64,000 nucleotides of DNA from Luscinia megarhynchos (Eukaryota > Chordata > Aves > Passeriformes > Turdidae). Within the stretch, counting starts at the first letter, position 1. Each line of letters begins with the position of its first letter. The translations under genes were made by a program, and so were the position numbers. Below the pieces are notes generated by a model. It did not search any database. It saw only the letters and a program-made list of their open reading frames with translations, and was not told the DNA's origin. Below are positions 39,201 to 51,200 of this stretch, in pieces. The stretch lies in contig CM067589.1 in the NCBI GenBank assembly GCA_034336665.1, forward strand, positions 1,497,720 through 1,561,719, given 5' to 3'.

Positions 39201-42200
39201 GGGGTGTCCCCCCAGATCAGGGGTGTCCCTCCCGGATCAGGGGTGTCCCTCCCGAATCAGGGGTGTCCCCCCCGAATCAGGGGTGTCCCTCCCAGCCCCC
39301 CTCCCCATTCCCGGGGGTTCTGCCCCCTGCCGGTGCCGGGTTGGGGGTGCTGAGCAGCCCCTCCCTCTTGTTTTCCCCGCAGCACAGCGAGGTTTGGGGG
39401 GTCCCTGTGACCCCTCTTCCACCCCCCATGCACGGGGAGTGGGGGAACAACAAGAGACCATTCGGGGTCCCTGTGTCCCCCCAGCTCTGCCCCGGCTGTC
39501 TGGGGGTGTCAGGGTGTGACAAACAGCAGCTCCGTTGTCCCCCAAATGTCCCCTCCCCAGGGCACCCACCCCAAAATGACCTGGAGGGGTTCGGGGGGGT
39601 TGGATCTGCTCCCCCCCACCCCTCACCCACTCATTTCCCCCTCCTGCCCCCCCAGGCTGCTGGTGGGGGCCCCCCAGGACACGGAGCCGGTGAACGGGAC
39701 GCGGACGGGGGCCGTGTACGCCTGTCCCCTGAGCGCCACCACCCGCGACTGCCAGCGCCTGGCCATCGAGCTCCGGGGTGGGTGACCCCCCGGGCGTGCC
39801 CCCTTCCCCCCCAGACTGCCCCCCCGGAGGGGGAGCCCCTCTCAGGCGGCTGTTCCCGCAGATGAGCCGGACAAGGCCATCATCGAGGACATGTGGCTGG
39901 GCGTGACGGTGGCGAGCCAGCGGCAGCCGCCGGGGAGGGTCCTGGTGAGTCTGGGGGCAGCGCGGGGCCCTGCACGGCCAGAGCCGAACCCGGCTCCTGG
40001 CACACCCAGACCCCGAACCCGGCTCCTTGCACACCCAGATCCTGAACCCTGGCTCCTTGCACACCCAGATCCCAACTCCTGGTTCCTTACACACCCAGAT
40101 CCCAAATCCTGGTTCCTTACACACCCAGATCCCAGATCCTTGCACACCCAGACCCCGAACCCGGCTCCTGGCACACCCAGATCCCAGATCCCAAATCCTT
40201 ACACATCTAGATCTCAAATCCCAAATCCTTACACTCCCAGATCCCGAACCCGGCTCTTGCACACCCAGATCCCAACTCCTGGTTCCTTACACACCCAGAT
40301 CCCAAATCCCAAATCCCAGCTCCTTACACACTGAATTCCCAGATCCTGAGTCCTTCCATACTCAGATCCTGGTTCCTTACACACCCAGATCCCAAATCCC
40401 AGATCCCAGTTCCTTACACCCGCACCCTTGGGGTGTGCCCTGAACCTCAGTGTCCCCCCTGGCCCCCCAGGCCTGTGCCCACCGCTGCACGTGGGGGCTG
40501 TGCTCAGTCCCTGTGTCCCTGTGCTCAGTCTCTGACTGTCCCCTGTGTGTCCCTGTGTGTCCCTGAGCTGTCCCTGTCCCTGTGTGTCCCTGTCCCCTCC
40601 AGGCCTGCGCCCACCGCTGCATCGGGGGCTGTGCTCAGTCCCTGTGTCCCTGAGCTGTCCCTGTCCCTGACTGTCCCTGTGTGTCCCTGTGTGTCCCTGA
40701 GCTGTCCCTGTCCCTGTGTGTCCCTGTCCCTCCAGGCCTGTGCCCACGCTACACCAGCGTGCTGTGATCGGGTCTCTGACTGTCCCCTGTGTGTCTCTGT
40801 CCCTGAGCTGTCCCTGTGCCCTGACTGTCCCCTGTGTGTCCCTGTCTGTCCCTGAGCTGTCCCTGTCCCTGTGTGTCTCTGTGTGTACCTGACCTGTCCC
40901 TGTCCCTGTGTGTCCCTGTCCCTGTCCTCAGTCTCTGACTGTCCCCTGACCTGTCCCTGTGTGTCCCTGTCCCTGTCCCAGGCCCTAGCTACCGCTACGC
41001 TGCATGCTGTGGGATCGGGGGCGCAGGCCCAGCATGGTCGGGTCCCTGTCCCTGTCCCTGTCCCTGTGCTCAGTCCCCTGAGCTGTTCCCTGTCCCTATG
41101 GTCAGTCTCTGACTGTCCCCTGTCTGTCCCTGTGTGTCCCTGTCCCTGTCCCTGTCCCAGGCCTGTGCCCACCGCTACACGCGCGTGCTGTGGTCGGGGG
41201 CCGAGGCCCAGCGCCGCATGGTCGGTCCCTGTCCCTGTGTCCCTGTCCCTGTGCTCAGTCTCTGACTGTCCCCTGTGTGTCCCTGACCTGTCTCTGTCCC
41301 TGTGTGTCCCTGTGTGTCCCTGTGTGTCCCTGTCCCTGTCCCAGGCCTGTGCCCACCGCTACACGCGCGTGCTGTGGTCGGGGGCCGAGGCCCAGCGCTG
41401 CATGGTCGGTCCCTGTCCCTGTGTCCCTGTCCCTGTGCTCGGTCCCTGACCTGTCCCCTGTGGTCAGTCCCTGAGCTGTCCCTGTCCCTGTGTGTCCCTT
41501 GTCCCCTGAGCTGTCCCTGTACCCCTAGGCGTGTGCCCACCGCTACACGCGTGCTGTGGTCGGGGGCCGAGGCCCAGCCGCGCATGGTGTCTGACTGTCT
41601 GTCCCTGTGCTCGTCCCTGTGTCCCTGTGGTCAGTCCCTGACTGTCCCCTGTCTGTCCCTGTACATGTCCCTGTGTGTCCCTGTCCCTGTCCCAGGCCTC
41701 ATGCCTACCGCTACACGCGTGCTGTGGTCGGGGCCGAGGCCCAGTGCCGCATGGTCGGTCTGACTGTCCCTGTGTGTCCCTGTGCTCAGTCTCTGAGCTG
41801 TCCCCTGTCCCTGTGGTCAGTCTCTGACTGTCCCTGACCTGTCCCTGTCCCTGTGTGTCCCTGTCCCTGTCCCAGGCCTGTGCCCACCGCTACACGCGCG
41901 TGCTGTGGTCGGGGGCCGAGGCCCAGCGCCGCATGGTCGGTCGCTGCTTCGTGCGCGGCGCCGACCTGGGGCTGGACCTGGGGGACGAGTGGCAGACGTA
42001 CCACAACGAGATGTGCAACGCCAACACCGACAGCGACGAGACCGGCATGTGCCAGATGGGCACCAGCGCCGCTCGCAGCAGCAGCTGCCTTCGGGGCGCC
42101 CGGGGCCTACAACTGGCAGGGTGCGGGTTTGGGGGGCAGGGGGCAGGGGAGGGTTTAGGGGGTTCTGGGGGGACAGGGATGTGGGGCAGGGGTGGGGGAA

Positions 42201-45200
42201 GGAGGATTTGGGGGGCAGGGGGAGGGTTCTGAGGGGTTCTGGAGGGGCAGGGGGTTGGGGAGGGGTTTGGGGGTGCAGGGGAGGGTTCTAGAAGGCAGGG
42301 AGAGGATTTGGGGGGCAGGGGAGGGATGGGGGGCAGGGGAGGGTTTGGGGAGAGTTCTGGGGGACAGGAGGATTGGGGTCTGGCGGGGTTCTGGAGGGAC
42401 AGGGTGCAGGCAGGGGTTTTGGGGGACAGGGGTGAGGGTTCTGGGGGCAGAGGGTGGTTCTAGGGGGCCAGGGTGGGGAGTTCTGGGGGGTGCAGGGTGC
42501 AGGGTTTGGGGGACAGGGTGAGGGTTTTGAGGGGTTCTGGGGGCAGAGTAGGGGGTTCTAGGGGCCCAGGGGGGTTCTGGGGGCAGGGTGCGGGTTTGGG
42601 GGGGTTCTGGCGGGTGTGGGGGTGGTTCTGGGGGTCAGAGTGAGAGTTCTGGGGGGTTCTGACCCCCGGCCCCCCAGGCACGGACTACATGCTGCAGCGG
42701 GACAACTGGGACCTGTTCGACTTCTCGTACCCCAACAAGAGGAACGGCAACACCTACATCGGTGAGGGGGCCGGGGTGAGGGGGGCTGGGGTGAGGGGGT
42801 CTCTGATCGATCCGGGGTCTCGGGGGTCTCTGATCGATCCCGGGGGTCTCGGAGGCTCTCTGATCAACCCAGCAGTCTCTGATCAATCCCGGGGTCTCTG
42901 ATCCATCCCGGGGGTCTCTGATCGATCCCGGGGGTCTCAGAAGGTCTGTGATCGATCCCGGGGGTCTCTGATCGATCACGGGGGTCTCTGATCAATCCCG
43001 GGGGTCTCGGGGGGTCTCTCTCTGATGGATCCCGGGTGTCCGATCGATCCGGGGGTTTGTGATCGATCCGGGGGTCTCTGATCGATCCCAGCCCTCTCTG
43101 ATCGATCCCGGGGTCTCTGATCGATCCCGGGGGTCTCGGAGGGTCTCTCTCTGATCGATCCCGGGGGTTCGGGGGTCTCTGATCGATCCCGGGGGTCTCT
43201 GATCGATCCCAGCCCTCTCTGATCGATCCCGGGGGTCTCTGATCGATCCCGGGGATCTCCCTCGATCGATCCCGGGGTCTCAGAGGGTCTCCGATCGATC
43301 CCGGGGTCTCGAAGGGGTCTCCGATCGATCCCGGGGGTCTCCGGTCTCAGTCTCTGATCGATCCCGGGGTCTCAGAGGGTCTCCGATCGATCCCGGGGGT
43401 CTCTGATCGATCCCAGCACTCTCTGATGGATCCCGGGGGTCTCGGGGGTCTCTCTCGATCGATCCCGGGGTCTCAGAGGGTCTCCGATCGATCCCGGGGG
43501 TCTCTGATCGATCCCAGCACTCTCTGATCGATCCCGGGGTCTCGGGGGTCTCTCTCCGATCGATCCCGGGGTCTCAGAGGGTCTCTGATGGATCCCGTCC
43601 CGGGGGTCTCTTGATCGATCCCGGGGTCTCAGAGGGTCTCTGATCGATCCCGGGGGGTCTCTGATCGATCCCGGGGGTCTCTGATCGATCCCAGCACTCT
43701 CTGATCGATCCCGGGGGTCTCAGAGGGTCTCCGATCGATCCCGGGGGGTCTCTGATCGATCCCGGGGGTCTCTCCGATCGATCCCGGGGTCTCAGAGGGT
43801 CTCCGATGGATCCCGGGGTCCCGGGGTCTCTCTGACGGACCCGTCCCCGCTCGGTGCGCAGGGTACTCTGCCGAGGCGGGCCGCGCGGTGCTGCAGCCGG
43901 ACGCGGTGACGCTGGTGACGGGCGCGCCCCGGTACCGGCACGCGGGCGCGGTGCTGCTGCTGGCGCGGGGGGCGCGGCAGGAGCTGAGCCCCCGCCTGCT
44001 GCTGCCCGGGCCCCAGGTGGGCTCCTACTTCGGCAGCGCGCTCGCCCTGGCCGACCTCAACAGCGACGGGTGAGGGGCGCCCCCGGCGTGGGGAGGGGGC
44101 GCGACCCCCGGGAGTGGGGAGGGGCTGCGACCCCCGGGAGTGGGGAGGGGCTGCGACCCCCGGGTGTGGGGAGGGGGCGGACCCCCGGGAGTGGGGAGGG
44201 GCTGCGACTCCCAGGGAGTGGGGAGGGGGCGCGACCCCCGGGAGTGGGGAGGGGCTGCGACCTCCCGGGAGTGGGGAGGGGCTGCGACCTCCGGGAGTGA
44301 GGAGGGGCTGCGACCCCCGGGGAGTGAGGAGGGGCTGCGACCTCCGGGAGTGGGGGAGGGGCGCGACCCCGGGTGTGGGGAGGGGCACTGCGATCCCCGG
44401 GAGTGGGGAGGGGCTGCGACCCCCGGGAGTGGGGAGGGGGGATTCACCTGAAGGATCCTGCAGCTCCCAAGGGTGGGGGTCTCACATGGAGCATCCTGTG
44501 GTTGTGGGGAGGGGGCTTCACCTGGGATTCCTGTGGTTGTGGGGAGGGGGGTTTCACCTGGGACATTCTGTGACTCCCTAAGGGTGGGGGTTTCACTGAT
44601 CACCCCCCAGTCCCCAGGGTGGGGGTCTCAGCTCCCAAGGGTGGGGGTCTCCCCCAGCTCCCAAGGGTGGGGGTCTCGCCTGGGACACCCCACAGTTTCT
44701 GAGGGTGGGGGTCTCACAGCCCCCAGGGCTGGGGTCTCACCCCCCAGCTCCCAAGGGTGGGGGTCTCCCCCAGCTCCCAAGGGTGGGGGTCTCACTGGAT
44801 CACCCTCTGTCCCCAGGGTGGGGGTCTCACCTGGGACACCCCCAGCCCCCATCACCTCCCACCTTTGCTGTGGGAATTTTTATTTTTTGGGGGGACAATC
44901 CCATCTCCGCCTGCATCCCCCCACTCCAGGGCCGTGGGGAGGGGGCCACGCCGCGCCCCCCGCCCCCAGCCCCACCCGCTGTCCCCGCAGCTGGCAGGAC
45001 CTGCTGGTGGGCGCCCCGCACTACTTCGAGCGGAAGCAGGAGGTGGGGGGCTGTGTTCCGTGTACATGAACGAGGCCGGGGGCTTCGGGTCAGCGCCCCA
45101 GCCTGGTGCTCACCGGCCCAGCCGCCCAAGCTCGGGCTCACAGCTGGCACGCTAGGGGCGACGTCAACCAGGACGGCTTCCAGGGGTGAGGGGGGGGCTC

Positions 45201-48200
45201 TGGGGGGTTTGGGGGGCGTTGGGGAAAGGGTGAGGGGCTCTGGGGGGTTTGGGGGTTGTTGGGGAAAGGGTGGGGGGCTCTGGGGGAGGATAATTGGGAA
45301 AAAACGGGTGGGGGCTCTGGGGGGTTTGGGAGGGATAATTAGGGAAAAAACGGGTGGGGGGTCTCTGGGGAGGATTTTGGGGAAAGCAGAGGTTTGGGGG
45401 AGGTCTGGGGGAAAAACGGGTGGGGGGGTCTTGGGGAGGATAATTGGGAAAAAACGGACAGGGGGTCTCTGGGGAGGTTTGGGGGGTCCTCGGGAAGGGT
45501 GGGGGGCTCTGGGGGGTTTTGGGGGTCATTGGGGAAAGGGGTGGGGGCTCTGGGGGGGGGGTGGGGGGATAACTGGGGAAAGGGTGGGGGCTCTGGGGGT
45601 GGGGGGATAATTGGGAAAGGGTGGGGGGCTCTGGGGGGTTTGGGGGGGATAATTGGGAAAAAAACGGGGTGGGGGGTCTTTGGGGGTTTAGGTGCAGAGG
45701 GTTTGGGGGGATAATTGGGAAAAACGGGTGGGGGGGTCTCTGGGGGGTTTGGGGAGGATAATTGGGAAAAAACGGGTGGGGGGTCTTTGGGGGGTTTAGG
45801 GTGCAGAGGGTTTGGGGGAGGATAATTGGGAAAAAACGGACGGGGGTCTCTGGGGAGGTTTGGGGGCACTAAGGGGTCTTCATGGGAAGGGGGGTGTGGT
45901 CTGGCTGAGTTTGGGGTGCCAGGGGGTCCGGGGGGGCTGACCCTGCCCGTGTGTCCCCCCTCCCCCCAGATGTCATGGGTGGGGGCTCTCTTTCTCGAGG
46001 GGTCGGGCAAGGTTTACATCTACCACAGCAGCGCCGAGGGGCTGCGGGAGCGGCCGCGGCAGGTGAGGGGAGCCCAAACAGCCCAAAACAGCCCCAAAAC
46101 ACCCCAAAAACACCCTAAAAACACCCCTAAAACAGCCCCAAAACAGCCCCAAAACACCCCCTAAAACAGCCCCCAAAAGCAGCCCCCAAAAACACTCTAA
46201 AAACACCCCAAAACCATCCCTAAACAGCCCTAAAACACCTCCAAAAACACTCCCAAAACAGCCCCCAAAACCACCTTCAAAACACCCCAAAACCATCCCT
46301 AAACAGCCCTAAAAGAATTCCAAAACACCCCTAAAAACACCCCCAAAACACAACCAAAACACCCCGCAAACACCCCCCAAAAACACCCCAAAAACACCCC
46401 CTAAAAACACCCCAAAACACCCCCAAACACCCCAAAAACACCCCAAAACACCAAACACCCCTAAAACACCCCAAAACACCCTAAACTCCCCTAACGCCCC
46501 TCACTAGGTGCTCAGCGGGCGGGCTATTCCCTAGCGGATCCAAAACACCCCCCAAAACACCCCAAAACACCCCAAAAACACCCCCTAAAAACACCCCGGA
46601 AACACCCCAATGCCCCCTCGCCCCAGGTGTGCTCAGCTGGGCGGGGCTATTCCCCGGCGGGATCCCCAAAACACCCCCAAAACACCCCCAAAACACCCCA
46701 AAACACCCCCAAAACACCCGAAACTCCCCCAACAGGTGATCATGGGCGGGCTGGCCCCCGGCGGATCCCAAAACACCCCAAAAACACCCCAAACACCCTA
46801 AACCCCCAACCCCCGCCCCAGGTGATCAGCGGGCGGGCTGGCTCCCCGGCGATCCCAAACACCCCCAAAACACCCCAAAACACCCCAAAACACCCCAAAC
46901 TCCCCAACCCCCGCCAGGTGCTCAGCGGGCGGGGCTGGCTCGGGCGGGATCCCAAAACACCCCCCAAAACACCCCAAAACACCCCCAAAACACCCCTAAA
47001 ACACCCGAACTCCCCAACCCCCAGGTGATCAGCGGGCGGGCTATTCTCGGCGGGATCCCAAAACACCCCCAAAACACCCCAAAAACACCCCAAAACACCC
47101 GAAACTCCCCAACCCCCGCCCAGGTGCTCAGCGGGGCGGGGCTGGCCCCCGGCGGGATCCCAAAACACCCCCAAAACACCCCAAAACACCCCTAAAACAC
47201 CCCGGAACTCCCCCAACCCCCCGCCAGGTGCTCAGCGGGCGGCTAGCTCAGCGGATCCCAAAACACCCCAAAACACCCCAAAACACCCGAAACTCCCCAA
47301 CCCCCGCCCCAGGTGCTCAGCGGGCGGGCTGGCCCCCGGCGGGATCCGCGCCTTCGGCTACTCGCTGAGCGGGGGGCTGGACATGGACGGCAACTCGTAC
47401 CCCGACCTGCTGGTGGGCAGCCTGGGCGAGCGCGTGGTCCTGCTCAGGTACAGCCGCGGGCGGGGGGCACGGCCGTGCAGCCCCCCGGGGCGGGCACGGG
47501 GCGGGCACGGGGCGGGGGCTCAGCCAGACCCCGTCACCCCCACCCAGAGCGCGCCCCGTCATCAACATCCTGCACAAAACCTTCACCGTGAGCCCCGGCA
47601 AGGTGGATCCCGCCCAGTGCACGCCCCAGGCATGGTGGGTGTCCCCAGTGTCCCCAGTGTCCCCAAGGCTGCTGGGGCACCCCGGGCTGGGCTCACTGTC
47701 CCCTCTGTCCCCCCAGCATGACGGTGACGCTGTGCTTCTCCTACAACCAGAGCGCGGGGGACCCCAGCTACCGGGAGAGGATCAGTGAGTGGGGGGTGAG
47801 GGCGGGGGGACGTGGGGACAGGTGACACGGGGACACAGGGACACGGGGACGTGGGGACAGGTAACACGGGGACACAGGGACACAGGGACACGGGGACACG
47901 GGGACAGGTGACACAGGGACACAGGGACACAGGGACGTGGGGGACAGGTGACACGGGGACACAGGGACACGGGACACAGGGACGTGGGGACAGGTGACAC
48001 GGGACACGGGGACATGGGGACAGGTGACACAGGGACACAGGGACGTGGGGACAGGTGACACGGGGACACGGGGACACGGGGACACAGGGACATGGGGACA
48101 GGTGACACAGGGACACGGGGACATGGGGACAGGTGACACAGGGATGTGGGGACAGGTGACACGGGGACACGGGGACATGGGGACAGGTGACACAGGGACA

Positions 48201-51200
48201 CAGGGACATGGGGACAGGTGACACAGGGATGTGGGGACAGGTGACACGGGGACACGGGGACACAGGGACATGGGGACAGGTGACACGGGGACACAGGGAC
48301 ACGGGACATGGGGACAGGTGACACGGGGACACAGGGACATGGGGACAGGTGACACAGGGATGTGGGGACAGGTGACACGGGGACACGGGGACACAGGGAC
48401 ATGGGGACAGGTGACACGGGGACATGGGGACACAGGGACAGGTGACACAGGGACATGGGGACAGGTGACACGGGGACATGGGGACACAGGGACAGGTGAC
48501 ACGGGGACATGGGGACACAGGGACAGGTGACACAGGGACATGGGGACAGGTGACACGGGGACATGGGGACACAGGGACAGGTGACACGGGGACATGCTGG
48601 GCGCGCTGTGCTGTCCCCAGCCCTGCAGTACACGCTGGAGGCCGACAGGGACCGGCACCCGCCCCGGGTCAGGTTCTGGGGGTCCCAGTCTGCCACCTAC
48701 AGCGGGCGCCTCGTCCTGCCCGACACGCGCTGCCAGTCCCGGGAGCTGCTGCTGCTGGTGAGTCCTTCCCTCCCTGCTTCCCTCCTTCTATCCATCCCTC
48801 CTTCCCTCCCTCCTTCCCTCCCTGCTTCCCTCCTTCCCTCCTTCCATCCTTCTATCCATCCCTCCTTCCCTCTTTCCATCCCTCCATCCTTCCATCCATC
48901 CCTCCTTCCTTCTATCCATCCCTCCTTTCATCCCTCCTTCCTTCCCTCCCTGCATCCTTCCCTCTCCCTCCTTCCCTCCCTGCTTCCCCTCCTTCTATCC
49001 ATCCCTCCTTCCCTCCCTGCTTCCTTCCCTCCATCCTTCTATCCATCCCTCCTTCCTTCCCCTCCCCGCATCCTTCCCTCCCTCCTTCCCTCCCTGCTTC
49101 CCTCCTTCCCTCCCTCCATCATTCCTTCCTTCCCTCCCTGCATTCTTCCCTCCTTCTACCCATCCCTCCTTCCTTCCCTCCCTGCATCCTTCCTTCTTTC
49201 CTTCTATCCATCCCTCTTTCCATCCCTCCTTCCCTCTTTCCATCCCTCCTTACCTCCATCCCTCCCTCCCTCCTTCCTTCCTTCCTTCCTTCCTTCCTTC
49301 CTTCCTTCCTTCCTTCCTTCCTTCCTCTTCCTTCCTTCCTTCCTTCCTTCCTTCCTTCCTTCCTTCCATCCATGGATTGATGGATCTGTCCATCCCTCCC
49401 TCTTTCCATCCCTCCCTCTTTCCATCCATCCATCCATCCATCCATCCATCCATCCATCCATCCATCCATCCATCCATCCATCCATCCATCCATCCATCCA
49501 TCCATCCATCCATCCCTCCTCATCCATCCCTTCATCCCTCCCTCTCTCCCTTCTCCCTCTCTCCCTCCCTCCCTCCCTGTGACCCTCTGGGGTCTCTCCC
49601 TGCTCCCAGACGTGCCTGAGGCCGGAGCTGATTTTGGGGGTTCCCTTGGGGGGGATCCCCGTGTGCCCCCGCAGGAGAACATCCGGGACAAGCTGCACCC
49701 CATCGTGCTCTCCATGAACTACTCGCTGCTGGAGAGGCCCAGAACCTTCCAGCTGGGTCCCCACCCCCTGGACGCCTTCCCTGTGCTCAACCAGGACCAG
49801 CCCCACCACAACGAGACCAAGGTGTGCTGGGTGCTGGGGGGACACCCCGGGGTGCCCGGGGGTGACAGGGGCTGAGGGGACGCGTCCCTGTGGCTGCAGG
49901 TCGAGTTCCAGAAGGAGTGTGGCTCGGACAACCAGTGCTACAGCAACCTGCAGCTGCGCAGCAGCTTCGTCACCGAGCAGAACCAGCCCCTGCCCAGGTG
50001 ACAGCGGCGCCCCCAGGGTCCCCTGTGTCCCACGGGGTGTCACCTGTGTCCCACGGGGATGTCACTGTGCCACGGGATGTCACTGTGCCACGGGGTGTCA
50101 CTGTGCCATGGGCGTGTCACCTGTGTCCCACGGGGTGTCACCTGTGTCCCATGGGGTGTCACCTTGTGCCACGGGGTGTCACTGTCCCACGGGGTGTCAC
50201 TGTGCCATGGGGTGTCACTGTGCCATGGGGTGTCACTGTCCCCTGGGGGTGTCACATTCCCCTGGGGGTGTCACCTCTGCCCCCCGGGGGTGTCACCTCT
50301 GTCCCCGGGGGTGTTCCTGACCCCCGGCAGTATCACCTCTGTCCCTCAGGGGTGTCCCTGTGCCCCCGGGTGTGTCCCTGTCCCCCGGGGGTGTCACCTC
50401 TGTCCCCTGGGCGTGTCCCTGTCCCTTAGGGGTGTCACCTCTGTCCCCCGGGCGTGTCCCTCTCTCTTGGGCGTGTCCCTGTCCCCCGGGCGTGTCGCTG
50501 CCCCCGGGCTGTCCCTGCCCCGGCGCTGAGCCCTGTCCCGCAGGCTGAACGGGACGCAGGTGCTGCAGTACAGCCGGGACGTGCGGAAGCTGCACCTGAG
50601 CATCGAGATCAGCAACGCGCCCTCGGCGCCCTGGGACGGGGAGGACGCGCACGAGGCGCTGCTGAACGTCAGCGCGCCCGCCAGCCTGCTGCCCTCCTCC
50701 GTGCGCCCGGTACGGGGGGCACACACCCACCCCTGGGGCACCCACCTGGGGTACCCACCTGGGGTACCCACCTGGGGTACCCACCCAGCCTGCTGCCCTC
50801 CTCCGTGCGCCCGGTACGGGGGGCACACACCCACCCCTGGGGCACCCACCTGGGGCACCCACCTGGGGTACCCACCCAGCCTGCTGCCCTCCTCCGTGCG
50901 CCCGGTACGGGCACCTGGGGCACCCACCCACCCCTGGGGCACCCACCTGGGGCACCTGAGCCACCTGGGGCACCTGAGCCACCTGGGGCACCCAGAAACA
51001 CCTGGGGTACCCTGAGCCACCTGGGGTACCCATCCACCCAGCCTGCTGCCCTCCTCCGTGCGCCCGGTACGGGGGGCACACACCCACCTGGGGTACCCAC
51101 CTGGGGCACCTGAGCCACCTGGGGGCACCCAGAAACACCTGGGGTACCCAGAGCCACCCGGGGTACCCACCCAGCCTGCTGCCCTCCTCCGTGCGCCCGG

